The position numbers and the translations under genes were made by a program. A stretch of 64,000 nucleotides of DNA, from contig NZ_JAGTTN010000003.1 of NCBI RefSeq assembly GCF_020682705.1, positions 1 to 64,000 on the forward strand, given 5' to 3'. Of the stretch, positions 41,807-50,007 are shown piece by piece. The first letter of the stretch is position 1. Each line of letters opens with the position of its first letter. Origin of the DNA: Microbacterium allomyrinae. Its GTDB lineage: Bacteria; Actinomycetota; Actinomycetes; Actinomycetales; Microbacteriaceae. The notes beneath the pieces were generated by a model that searched no databases, was not told the DNA's origin, and saw only the letters and a list, made by a program, of their open reading frames with translations.

Positions 41807-42526
41807 ATGGCTGAAAAAGTGAACCTCGCGTCCGAGATGTCGGGCCACGCGCTCGTCGACGACATCGCGGCGAAGATCCGGGCGCGAATCATGTCGGGCG
41901 AGATCCCGATCGGCGCCCAGTTGCGACAGGCCGAGCTGGCGAACGACTTCGGCGTCAGCCGGACCCCCGTCCGCGAAGCTCTGCGCCAGCTCCAGACCGG
42001 CGGTCTCATCGACGTCGTGCCGAACCGCGGCGCCGTCGTGCGTGTTCCGGCGCCGTGGGAAGTGCGCGAGGCGTACACCGTGCGAGCAGAACTCGAAGCA
42101 CTCGCCGCCGCACTGTCGGTCAGTCGTGCGTCGCACGACGACATCGAACGCCTCCGGGTAGCCAACCAGGCGATGTACGACCGCTCGCTGGCGGAGCGCG
42201 ACGAGACGCGGAACGCGGCCCTGGACAGCCGTCGCGAGAACGACATCTTCCACAGCACGATCGCCGAGCTGTCAGGGAACTCGCGCCTGGCCCGGTCGAT
42301 CGACGAGATCAACGAGACATTCCCCCGCAACGTCTCCGCCCAGCTCCTCGTCGGCGACAGCCGCCACCGCGAAGAGAACTTCCACGAGCACGGCCGGATC
42401 CTCGATGCACTCGAGCGCGGCGATGCCGAGACGGCGCGCCAAGAGATGCGCGAGCACGTGATCAAGGCGGGCGAGCAGCTCGCCCGCTGGTACGAGCGCC
42501 GATCCTCCACCGTCTTCACGGGCTGA
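41807..42526 (+). CDS. GntR-family transcription regulator with FCD domain
   Basis: A 239-residue regulator. The N-terminal winged helix (about residues 12-80) has the GntR signature QLRQAELANDFGVSRTPVREAL. The C-terminal FCD all-helical ligand domain (about 85-230) shows the metal/ligand residues in ENDIFHSTIAELSGN and ENFHEHGRILDAL, then MREHVIKAG. FadR-type GntR proteins bind short palindromes and release DNA on effector binding. It is the only such regulator in the island and sits beside operator J, so it is the best candidate to bind the repeated GGATMC elements. SD GAAGGAG; ATG 41807. Confidence 0.93.
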   Translation: MAEKVNLASEMSGHALVDDIAAKIRARIMSGEIPIGAQLRQAELANDFGVSRTPVREALRQLQTGGLIDVVPNRGAVVRVPAPWEVREAYTVRAELEALAAALSVSRASHDDIERLRVANQAMYDRSLAERDETRNAALDSRRENDIFHSTIAELSGNSRLARSIDEINETFPRNVSAQLLVGDSRHREENFHEHGRILDALERGDAETARQEMREHVIKAGEQLARWYERRSSTVFTG

Positions 42527-42561
42527 CGCCCCGCAGGGAGCCTGGCAGGGGGCCCTGGTCC

Positions 42562-43101
42562 TCAGACGACGACGACCGCGGCCATGAGGAGCACCGACGC
42601 GCCCATCGCGAGCGGCGCGATGCGGCGCAGCACCCGCGCCCGCGCCGGCGAGGGGGGCTGCGGCATCCGCGTCTTCACGCCCATATGGACGGATGCCGCG
42701 GCGAACAGCACGCTGGCCGCGACGACCGTCCACACCAGGGCGGACGACGAGACACCATGCCCGGCATGCGCCCCCGTCGACACCGTGCCGCCCGACATCA
42801 GCAGGAGCAGGGCGGCCATGAGGATGGCGCCGAGGGCATCCATCGCCCTGGCCGACCTGTCCGCCGAGGAGACGGCGCGACGTGCGCGTGAGACGGCGGA
42901 CCCCATCGCGACGACGACCAGGAGCGCCGCCCACCAGACCGGTGCGAGCAGTCCCCAGCCCCCGACCACATCGGCCATCGCGGCCAGCATGATCAGGGCG
43001 AGGGCGAGTTCCCGCACGCGAGCGCGAGGCCCGGCCGCGGCGGCGCAGCAGGTGCTCAGCGCCGTCGCGGCCAGGGCGCCCGTGTGCAGGAGCTCCGCCA
43101 T
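42562..43101 (-). CDS. Small integral membrane protein, unknown function
   Basis: A 179-residue very hydrophobic protein with about five predicted helices. They are near residues 7-20, 33-47, 51-65, 88-102 and 117-135, with a last one near 160-178. One outside loop holds GAHAGHGVSSS, and a basic loop follows. I recognise no named family with confidence; DUF5134-like proteins look similar. Its ATG shares one base with the TGA of the copper amine oxidase gene, so the two are translated together. It could be a membrane partner or copper-related factor for that enzyme, which is inference. Confidence 0.72.
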   Translation of the reverse strand: MAELLHTGALAATALSTCCAAAAGPRARVRELALALIMLAAMADVVGGWGLLAPVWWAALLVVVAMGSAVSRARRAVSSADRSARAMDALGAILMAALLLLMSGGTVSTGAHAGHGVSSSALVWTVVAASVLFAAASVHMGVKTRMPQPPSPARARVLRRIAPLAMGASVLLMAAVVVV

Positions 43102-45116
43102 CAGTGGTGCGAGTGGCCGTGCGATCCGGAGCCGTGGTCGTGACCGTGATGGTCGTGACCGTGATGGTCGTTGCCATGCCCCGGGTGAACGTGCGCCGAG
43201 GCGTCGGGAGAGGCGGCGTGGCAGCTCGCGCCGGACGTGGACGGGGGGACGTCGAGCGACGGGTTGCGGGTGAAGAAGCCGTCCGGCTCCAGTCGCAGGC
43301 CGATCCGGTGGGCCGGCATGATCGGCCACTCCTCCGGCTTCGGGTAGTGGTGCACGCCGATGATGGGCCACACAACCAGCTCTGCGCCGTCGAGGGGGCG
43401 ATCCGCCTCCTGCCACGCCGTGATGCCTTCGGCCGACAACGGCGCCTGGTTCGGGTACTCCCCCGCGATGTAGCGCTCGGCAGGGTCGTACGCCGTCGCC
43501 CACAGGTGCTTGGAGACGAACGGCGCCTTGCGCTCCACCACGCTGCCGGGCTTGGCGAACAGGCGCGTCGTGTGGGGGAGCGTCAGGCGATAGGCGGTGG
43601 ACTCGCCGAACCGGTTGGTCCGCTCGGTGTTCTCGATGCGCCAGTGCACGGCGCGCGAGGCGTCGGCCATGCGCGCGGCGTCCTTCTCGGAGGCGATCGT
43701 CTCGGAGACCATCTTGACGGCGTTGCCGTACGGGTTGAGCTCGTCGTCCTCCTCGATCTCGGCGTGCACCTCGACGAGCCGGTTGTGCGGCCCGTCGACG
43801 GCGGTGTCGAGCCGCACGGCGAAGTAGTGCTGGTGCGTCGGCGCCTGCACGTGGGGACTCACCATGCGTCCGTACCGCGGCATCTGCCCGTCGTCGATGC
43901 CGGAGACGGACAGGATGCCGGTGAGCTTCACCTCGAGTTCGATGTTGCCGTCCTGGTGGAGCGACCAGTAGAAGCCGTAGTCGTAGTTGGCCACCGTCGC
44001 GAAGAACGAGATAACGAGGCGGCGCGAGCGGCGCACGTCGGCCTCGCCGATGCGCGTGTTCACGTGCTTCCAGAGGATCGAGTGGTCCTCCTCGTGCAGG
44101 CACACGCCGTTGGCGATGGTCTTCGTCTGGCCGTGGCCGTCGAGGACGTGGGCGTCGAAGTAGTGGATCTCTCCGAGGCAATCGCAGCCGAGCTCGAGTG
44201 ACGCCGTGAGCGGGCCTGCGCCGTACTCGCCCCAGTCGAAGAAGTTCTTGCGGTAGGCGGTCGGATCGGAGTCGAGGTACGGGACGTACATCTCGTTGAT
44301 CGAGGCCCGCCGCAGCACCGTCCTCTCGGTGTCGCCGTCGCGATAGCTCACGTCGTGCAGGATCAGGCCCTCGCGGTGGGTGAATCCGATGCGGAAGGAC
44401 CAGTTCTGCCAGGTGACGAGGTGACCGTCGACCTCGAAGCCCGGCCCCTCCGGCTGCGTGATCTCCAGCGGAGCGACCTCACGGTCGGGGCCCCACGTAC
44501 CGGAGCGATAGTTGCCGCCCTCGGTTGCCATGGGGATGATGCCGTGGTCCTCGAGTTCGATGATGTCGAGCGTCTCGAGGTCGAGGATCGGCACGAGTCC
44601 TGCGATCGGGCGCGCGTAGCCGTTGTCGTCGATGCTCTCCCGGTGCCAGACGGATCCCCACGACAGCCGGCGGTCCTCGTACCCCGCAGGCTCGAAACCC
44701 GTCATCGACTCCGGGTCGACCCACACGAGCGAGGTGTCGGTGATGCCCCGCTTGGCCAGCGCCTCCTTGAGGAGGGGATGATTGCGCGCAGCCTGCGCGA
44801 CCATGCGCGCCTCTTCCGACGAGACACCCGGGCGTTTCGCGTCGACGGGCGACCACGAGCCGACGGATGCCGCACGGTCCGTGCCGCTCGTCCACGCGGT
44901 GACCTCCCACGCGGCGTGCTCGTCGGGGTTCATCACCACGAGCCGCACGGGGCGGCCCTGGCCGTCTGCGAGGCTGCGGGCGAGCGACTCCTCGACGGCG
45001 ATACCCCAGAACCGCGGGTTGGCACCGATCCGGGCATCCGCCCGCACCAGTTCCGCCACCTCGGCGATCTCGTCCGGGGTGAGGGGGTCCGTCCAGTGTC
45101 GAGCGGCGGCGTGCAT
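43101..45116 (-). CDS. Copper-containing primary amine oxidase with His-rich tail
   Basis: A 671-residue quinoprotein amine oxidase. The TPQ precursor Tyr is in ATVANYDYGF near residue 385, and copper-ligand His occur in PTHQHYFAV and later HLWATAYDP regions. No export signal is present. It oxidises a primary amine to aldehyde, ammonia and H2O2. The last 45 or so residues are Ser/His-rich with GHDHHGHDHG-type repeats, an unusual metal-binding tail that may load copper. ATG 45116 has GAGGAG. It sits in a five-gene operon with a sarcosine-oxidase-like enzyme and a PLP protein; the aldehyde could go to the ALDH. Confidence 0.95.
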   Translation of the reverse strand: MHAAARHWTDPLTPDEIAEVAELVRADARIGANPRFWGIAVEESLARSLADGQGRPVRLVVMNPDEHAAWEVTAWTSGTDRAASVGSWSPVDAKRPGVSSEEARMVAQAARNHPLLKEALAKRGITDTSLVWVDPESMTGFEPAGYEDRRLSWGSVWHRESIDDNGYARPIAGLVPILDLETLDIIELEDHGIIPMATEGGNYRSGTWGPDREVAPLEITQPEGPGFEVDGHLVTWQNWSFRIGFTHREGLILHDVSYRDGDTERTVLRRASINEMYVPYLDSDPTAYRKNFFDWGEYGAGPLTASLELGCDCLGEIHYFDAHVLDGHGQTKTIANGVCLHEEDHSILWKHVNTRIGEADVRRSRRLVISFFATVANYDYGFYWSLHQDGNIELEVKLTGILSVSGIDDGQMPRYGRMVSPHVQAPTHQHYFAVRLDTAVDGPHNRLVEVHAEIEEDDELNPYGNAVKMVSETIASEKDAARMADASRAVHWRIENTERTNRFGESTAYRLTLPHTTRLFAKPGSVVERKAPFVSKHLWATAYDPAERYIAGEYPNQAPLSAEGITAWQEADRPLDGAELVVWPIIGVHHYPKPEEWPIMPAHRIGLRLEPDGFFTRNPSLDVPPSTSGASCHAASPDASAHVHPGHGNDHHGHDHHGHDHGSGSHGHSHH
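43133..43177. repeat. 15-bp tandem repeat encoding the His-rich tail
   Basis: About three copies of a 15-bp unit (GTGATGGTCGTGACC on the plus strand) within the end of the amine oxidase gene, giving GHDHH-type peptide repeats. Slippage could change tail length between strains. Confidence 0.75.
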
Positions 45117-45178
45117 GGGTATCTCCTCTTTTGCCGTGCAGGTTGTTTCGGGTCGTACCGGTTCTGCGGATGTGATGC

Positions 45179-46714
45179 TCACGTGGCGCTCGCCTCGGCT
45201 GCGGAGTCCGCGTCGTCGATCAGGGTGCCGATGCCGTCAGCCCGGGGGTCGCTCGCGCTGCCCGGCACGCGGTGGCTCAGCCGCACGATCTGCACGTGAC
45301 CGGCTTCGTCGGCGGGCCCGGCGAAGCGCACGACCGGCAGCCCTCTCGCCTCCGCGCGTGCGATCACGTCCGACGCGACACCGGGCTCCGCCACCAGCGT
45401 GAGCACGTCCTGACCGAGGTCGCGGTCGCCCACGACCCAGCGGGGACGGGCGAGGATTGCACGCAGATCCTGCGTCGGATCGACCGCGTCCGGGAGGATC
45501 TGCGACAGGATCCATGCCTGAGCGCGTCCTCCCTGGCACCCGGCCACGACGGTCACCCCCGGCGCCTCGACGATCGCAGGACACAGGGTGTGCGGCGGAC
45601 GGGCACCGGGCCGCAGGACTGCGGGCGAATCCGGATCCATGCTGAAGGCGCTGCCGCGGTTGTGGAGCAGGATGCCCGTGTCGGGATCCAGCAGTCCCGA
45701 ACCGAAGGTCTGGTACACGCTCTGGACGATCGTGACGCCCCAGCCGTCATCGTCCAGCGCGGTGACGGCGGCGGTGTCGCCCAGCGGACGCGGCTCCGCG
45801 AACGGCGGCGCGACGGCTTCGACGGCGAGATCCAGCAGCACGTCCAGATCGACCGGCGCTGAGCGCGGGTCGCCGAGCGCGGCCGCCCGGGCGTGGACGC
45901 CGCGGATGGCGGCATCCACCAGCTGCGGTCCCGTCGGAACCGAGCCCGTCCCGTCGCCTGCGGCCGTCACCACCCCGATGAGCACGGCACCCACCGATGG
46001 GGGCGGTGCGACATGCCAGGTCTGCTCGCCGATGGTTCGCGTGAGCGCCGCCCCCGCCTCGGATTCGTAGCCGGCGAAGTCTGCGATGGTGTGGGTGCCG
46101 CCCGCCGCGCGCAGAGTCGATACAAGGGACCGGGCGATACTGCCGCGGTAGAAGTCGTCGGCATCGTCGGCGAGAGCCAGCATCGTTTCGGCCAGGGCGG
46201 GCTGGCGAAGCACCTCCCCCGCCACGAGTGGAGCACCCGCGGCCGCGAAGACGCCCCGCATGCCCGCGTCGGCGAGCACCGCGTCGGCGCGCGAGGCGAG
46301 TGCGCGCGCGAGGCCCGCGCTCACCGGCGTCCCGGACTCGGCGACCGCCGCAGCATCCGCGAACGCCGGAGCGAGACCGTTGCGCGCCCCCCGCGCGGCG
46401 ATCGAGCGCCAGCCCGCGACCATTCCGGGCACCGTGACCGAGTGCGCACCCTGGCGCGGAACTTCGGTCCAGGTCGCCGCGGCCTCGGCGATCCCCGCCG
46501 GCGCGGTGCCGGCCGCGATGATCGCGGTGGTCTCACCGGCGGGCGATCGGACCAGGGCGATGAGATCGCCGCCGAGCGCGCACTGGTGGGGGTAGACGAC
46601 CGTCAGCATGACGGCGGCGGCGAGCGCGGCGTCCAGCGCGTTGCCCCCCGCGGCGGCGGCGCGGCGCCCGGCGGCGATCGCCTCCGGATGCGGAGCGGCG
46701 AGGGCGATGGTCAT
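45179..46714 (-). CDS. Gamma-glutamyltransferase-family protein (second copy)
   Basis: A 511-residue Ntn-hydrolase of the GGT family, shorter than usual and only distantly like the copy at 32392. The N-terminal AGGNALDAALAAAVMLTVV is typical. The nucleophile Thr is probably in LGDTAAVTALDDDGWGV near residue 318, followed by GSAFSMDPDSP and GCQGGRAQAW. It has no signal peptide. It follows the flavin oxidase gene by 2 bp and could release Glu from gamma-glutamylated products. Two GGT homologues in one regulon with a GS-like ligase support a gamma-glutamyl intermediate. Confidence 0.88.
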   Translation of the reverse strand: MTIALAAPHPEAIAAGRRAAAAGGNALDAALAAAVMLTVVYPHQCALGGDLIALVRSPAGETTAIIAAGTAPAGIAEAAATWTEVPRQGAHSVTVPGMVAGWRSIAARGARNGLAPAFADAAAVAESGTPVSAGLARALASRADAVLADAGMRGVFAAAGAPLVAGEVLRQPALAETMLALADDADDFYRGSIARSLVSTLRAAGGTHTIADFAGYESEAGAALTRTIGEQTWHVAPPPSVGAVLIGVVTAAGDGTGSVPTGPQLVDAAIRGVHARAAALGDPRSAPVDLDVLLDLAVEAVAPPFAEPRPLGDTAAVTALDDDGWGVTIVQSVYQTFGSGLLDPDTGILLHNRGSAFSMDPDSPAVLRPGARPPHTLCPAIVEAPGVTVVAGCQGGRAQAWILSQILPDAVDPTQDLRAILARPRWVVGDRDLGQDVLTLVAEPGVASDVIARAEARGLPVVRFAGPADEAGHVQIVRLSHRVPGSASDPRADGIGTLIDDADSAAEASAT

Positions 46715-46716
46715 TG

Positions 46717-47811
46717 TCAGAGCTCCCGTCGGGATGTCGAGATGAACGCGAGGTCGTCGCGCGCCTTGCCGGTGGCGAGATCGGCGAGGGCCTCACCGAT
46801 CGCCGGACCGAACTTGAATCCGTGACCGGAACAGGCCGACGCGACGATCACCTCGGGGGCGCGATGGAGCGGACCGAGCACGAATCGCTTGTCGGCGGTC
46901 ATCGTATACAGGCATGCCGCGAGTTCGGCGGGAGCCGTGTCGAGTCCGGGAACGACGTCGCCCAGGAGCGATCGGAGCTCGTTCACCTCCTCGTTCGAGG
47001 GGGCGGCGACGGGGATCTCGGGATCCCAGATCGCCCCGGCGTCGACGCCGAGTTTGACTCCGTTGCCGTCGGCGTCGGGGATCCCGAAGACGAGACCCTC
47101 CGGGCGATCCACCGAGAACGCGCCGAGCGACGGCGGCATCCCGGCTTCCTGACCGGGCGCGGCCGTCAGCGTGAGGATCCGCCAGACCTCGAGCAGTGGA
47201 GCGAGCTCGGGAACGAGGGAGCCCATCCAGCTTCCCCCGGCGATCACGAGTCGGCGCGCCCGCAGATCCCCGCCGTCGGTCCGCAGCACGACCCCACCGG
47301 GCACCCGTTCCCAGCCTTCGGCTCGCACGCCCCAGCGCAGCCGGGCGCCGCGAGCGGCCGCCGACTCCTGCATCGCCGCAAGTGCGCGCGCCGCCTCGAC
47401 CACTCCGGCCGACGGATCGTAGACGGCCCTGTAACCCTGAGGCACCTCGAAGCCGGGCATGAGCTCGGACATCTGCACCCGGTCGTCCACCACGATGCAG
47501 TCGGGGCCCTGCAGCTGGGACTCCCCCCGGTGGGCGTACAGACCGCCCGTGCGGTGCACCAGCGTCTGGCCGGTCTCACTCTCGAGTTCACTCCAGCCGT
47601 CGAAGGCGCGAGCGACGAGATCGTTCCACGCGGGGTTGGGGTACGCGCGACGGATCATGCGGGTGCGTCCGTGCGAGGAGCCGCGAGAGTGGGCGGGGGT
47701 GAAGCGGTCTACGGCCAGCACATCGACACCGCGGCGGGCGAGCTCTGCAGCGGCGGCGCTGCCGTGGATGCCGAGTCCCACGACGACGACGTCCGCGTCG
47801 AGTGCACTCAC
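46717..47811 (-). CDS. Monomeric sarcosine-oxidase/N-methyl-amino-acid-oxidase-like flavoprotein
   Basis: A 364-residue FAD enzyme of the MSOX/MTOX (SolA) family. The dinucleotide motif is VVVVGLGIHGSAAAAEL, the active-site loop SRGSSHGRTRMIRRAYP, and the covalent-FAD Cys is in ACLYTMTADKRFVLG near residue 308, followed by SACSGHGFKFGP. It oxidises a secondary N-methyl or cyclic amine, giving an imine and H2O2, and formaldehyde if an N-methyl is removed. GTG 47811 overlaps the aminotransferase TGA (GTGA). The purU gene farther right could handle one-carbon units, though it lacks the island operator. Confidence 0.93.
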   Translation of the reverse strand: MSALDADVVVVGLGIHGSAAAAELARRGVDVLAVDRFTPAHSRGSSHGRTRMIRRAYPNPAWNDLVARAFDGWSELESETGQTLVHRTGGLYAHRGESQLQGPDCIVVDDRVQMSELMPGFEVPQGYRAVYDPSAGVVEAARALAAMQESAAARGARLRWGVRAEGWERVPGGVVLRTDGGDLRARRLVIAGGSWMGSLVPELAPLLEVWRILTLTAAPGQEAGMPPSLGAFSVDRPEGLVFGIPDADGNGVKLGVDAGAIWDPEIPVAAPSNEEVNELRSLLGDVVPGLDTAPAELAACLYTMTADKRFVLGPLHRAPEVIVASACSGHGFKFGPAIGEALADLATGKARDDLAFISTSRREL

Positions 47812-49064
47812 CGGCGGGCTCCCTCTCGGGCGATGTGCGCGACGCCGTCGATGAGGGCCGCGAGATCGCTTTCGTCGTTGTACACGTGCGGGGACGCCCG
47901 CACGACGGACGCTATCGCACGATCACCGAGATCCCACTGCCCGTGCGTGGCGGGCACCGACACGACCCTCACCTGACGCTCGGCGAGCAGCGCTGCGGCG
48001 TGCGCGGAGGGCAGCCCCTCGACCAGAAACGTGACGATCGCCGAGCGCGAATCGGCCGGGTCGGCGATGACGACTCCGGGGATCTCGCGCAGCGACTCCC
48101 GGAGGAGGCCGCCTGTCGACGTCAGCCACCCGGCCGTCTCGGCGATGCCGCGCCGACTCGCCTCTTCGAGCGCGACGCCCAGGCCGAGCCTGCCCGCGAC
48201 ACTGGACTCCCACGTCTCGAATCGCCGGGCACTGGTGGCCACGTCCCATTCACCCTCGGCGAGCCATTGCGACCCCCGCACGTCGGGTGCCGTGGGCGCC
48301 AGCGCGGCTGCCGTGCGGCGCTCCACGTAGGCGAGCGCCGTGCCCCGGGGTGCGCGGAGGAACTTCCGTCCGGTCGTGACCAGCACATGGCACCCGATCT
48401 CGGCGACGTCGATGCCGAGGTGGCCGACGGACTGCGTGGCGTCGAGCAGGTAGACGGCGCCGTAGCGCCGCGCGAGATGCCCGATCTCGGCCACCGGCTC
48501 GACGAGGCCGGAGGAGGTCGGCACGTGCGCGATCGTCAGGATCGTAGGACGTCCGTCGGCGAGGAGGGCATCCAGGGCGTCGAGATCGACACGGCGATGG
48601 GCGTCGGTGGGGGCGAGCACGAGTTCGACATCGTGCTCGTCGCGCACCGTCATCAGGTGCAGGGCATGGCTGACGTAGGTGCTGCGCGAGGCGATGATGC
48701 GCGAGCCTGCTGCAGGACGGAGGGCGTCGAGGAGGACACGCAGCCCGGTCGATGCGCTGTCGAACAGTGCGATCTCATCCGCGTCGGACCCCAGCAACCT
48801 CGCGGCGGATCCGTAGACGGCCTCGATGTCGTCCTTGACCTGCGCGGCGGCCTCGTAGCCGCCCATCTGCTCCTCGAGACGGAGATGATCGACCACCGCC
48901 GAGACGACGGCGGCCGTCGGCAGCGCGGCCCCGGCCGCATTGAAGTGGTGGGACGCGTGCGCACCGAGAGTGCGCTCGCGTTCGAGCGCCACATCGATCG
49001 CGGAGCCGATCCGCGGGAGCACCGCTTCCTTTTGTGCGGCATCCGCCGCGGGCACCGATGTCAT
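47808..49064 (-). CDS. Aminotransferase class V-fold PLP enzyme
   Basis: A 418-residue PLP-dependent enzyme of the cysteine-desulfurase/isopenicillin-epimerase-like class V group. The PLP Asp/His segment is YLLDATQSVGH near residue 215 and the Schiff-base Lys lies in VTTGRKFLRAPRGT near residue 237. HHFNAAGAALPT near the N-terminus resembles the SxxH/N-x-A-x-x substrate region. It could be a C-N or C-S lyase, transaminase or epimerase. It is the first gene of the five-gene operon ending at 42562, controlled by operator K. The GTG of the next gene overlaps its stop. Confidence 0.9.
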   Translation of the reverse strand: MTSVPAADAAQKEAVLPRIGSAIDVALERERTLGAHASHHFNAAGAALPTAAVVSAVVDHLRLEEQMGGYEAAAQVKDDIEAVYGSAARLLGSDADEIALFDSASTGLRVLLDALRPAAGSRIIASRSTYVSHALHLMTVRDEHDVELVLAPTDAHRRVDLDALDALLADGRPTILTIAHVPTSSGLVEPVAEIGHLARRYGAVYLLDATQSVGHLGIDVAEIGCHVLVTTGRKFLRAPRGTALAYVERRTAAALAPTAPDVRGSQWLAEGEWDVATSARRFETWESSVAGRLGLGVALEEASRRGIAETAGWLTSTGGLLRESLREIPGVVIADPADSRSAIVTFLVEGLPSAHAAALLAERQVRVVSVPATHGQWDLGDRAIASVVRASPHVYNDESDLAALIDGVAHIAREGARR

Positions 49065-49086
49065 GGAACTCCGTGTCTCTCAAACA

Positions 49087-49113
49087 GGATCCAAAAGTAA
49101 CATATGTGGATCC
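49087..49113. promoter_or_regulatory. Island operator K, rightmost
   Basis: GGATCC at 49087-49092 and 49108-49113, starts 21 bp apart, between the divergent aminotransferase and amidotransferase-like genes. It marks the right limit of the regulon within this window. Confidence 0.72.
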
Positions 49114-49148
49114 ACATTGTCGAAGATCGCACTCGAGGAGCGAATCCC

Positions 49149-49940
49149 ATGTCACGAATGCTCAGCTACGTCGCCCCCGAGCCGATGATGGCCCCCGCCG
49201 CGCTCGGTGAGGAGATCATCGCCGAGTTCGCCGCACTCGCGCATCTGCACGCGGACGGGTGGGGCACCTCGTGGCTCGACGCCGACACGGGGGCGGTGCG
49301 CACAGCCGGCGGCACGGAAGCGCTCGACGGTCCTGAGCAGCTGAAGGCCGTCCTGTCGGCACCGTCCTCGGCCCGACTGGTGTACCTGCGCTTCGCGAGC
49401 GGCGGCGCCCTGCCCGCTCTCGAGGACATCCAGCCGTTCCTGCGCGGCGGGATCGCGTTCCAGCACAACGGCGTGATCACGCCACGCGAGGACGCGCTCG
49501 CCCTGCTGACCGAGGTCGAACGCGCCGAACTCCGCGGCGCCACCGACAGCGAGGCGTACTTCGCGGTCGTTCGCCACGCACAGCCCGACGGCGCCGCGTG
49601 GCGGGAGACGACCGTCATCGCACGGGGCGTCGCCCGGGTGCGCTCCCGCTTTCCGGGTGCGTGCCTCAACGCGATGATCCTCACCGGGAGCGGACTCCAC
49701 GTCGTGCACGCCGCCGGCACGGCGAAGGTCCCGCTCGCGGCGTTCGCCGGCCGCGGCGCCGACCTCGAAGCCCTCCCTCCCGGGCACGACGCCGACTACA
49801 ACACGCTGCGGACGACGACGAATCCCTCCGGAGTGCGCATCGTCGCCACCACTGGCGTCGATCAGCGCGGCTGGACGCGCCTGGCCGACGAATCCGTCTT
49901 CCTGGTCACCGCGGACGGCGTGGCCGGCGTGCGCCTGTGA
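49149..49940 (+). CDS. Class II glutamine-amidotransferase-fold protein with Ser in place of Cys2
   Basis: A 263-residue Ntn-type GATase-fold protein like EgtC or AtdA2. Landmarks: HADGWGTSWLD near residue 35, YLRFASGG near residue 77 and the oxyanion Asn in AFQHNGVIT near residue 103. The N-terminus reads MSRMLSYV where active members have MCRxLxY, so the nucleophile would be Ser2. It may be a slow hydrolase or have lost glutaminase activity. In aniline loci a GATase-like protein works with the GS-like ligase, and the same pairing exists here under the same operator type. ATG 49149 has GAGGAG. Confidence 0.87.
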   Translation: MSRMLSYVAPEPMMAPAALGEEIIAEFAALAHLHADGWGTSWLDADTGAVRTAGGTEALDGPEQLKAVLSAPSSARLVYLRFASGGALPALEDIQPFLRGGIAFQHNGVITPREDALALLTEVERAELRGATDSEAYFAVVRHAQPDGAAWRETTVIARGVARVRSRFPGACLNAMILTGSGLHVVHAAGTAKVPLAAFAGRGADLEALPPGHDADYNTLRTTTNPSGVRIVATTGVDQRGWTRLADESVFLVTADGVAGVRL

Positions 49941-50007
49941 CGACCCCGGAAGCGGCCGAACGCGACCCGCCCTCCCTCACCCGGGCGGGGCATCCCGCTT
50001 GCCGCGG

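Noticed and set aside
10252..49113. GGATCC motifs as restriction-site cloning scars or assembly artefacts
   Set aside because: Variants GGATAC and GCATCC keep the same 21-bp spacing, flanks are AT-rich and all sites are in intergenic promoters, which points to operators.
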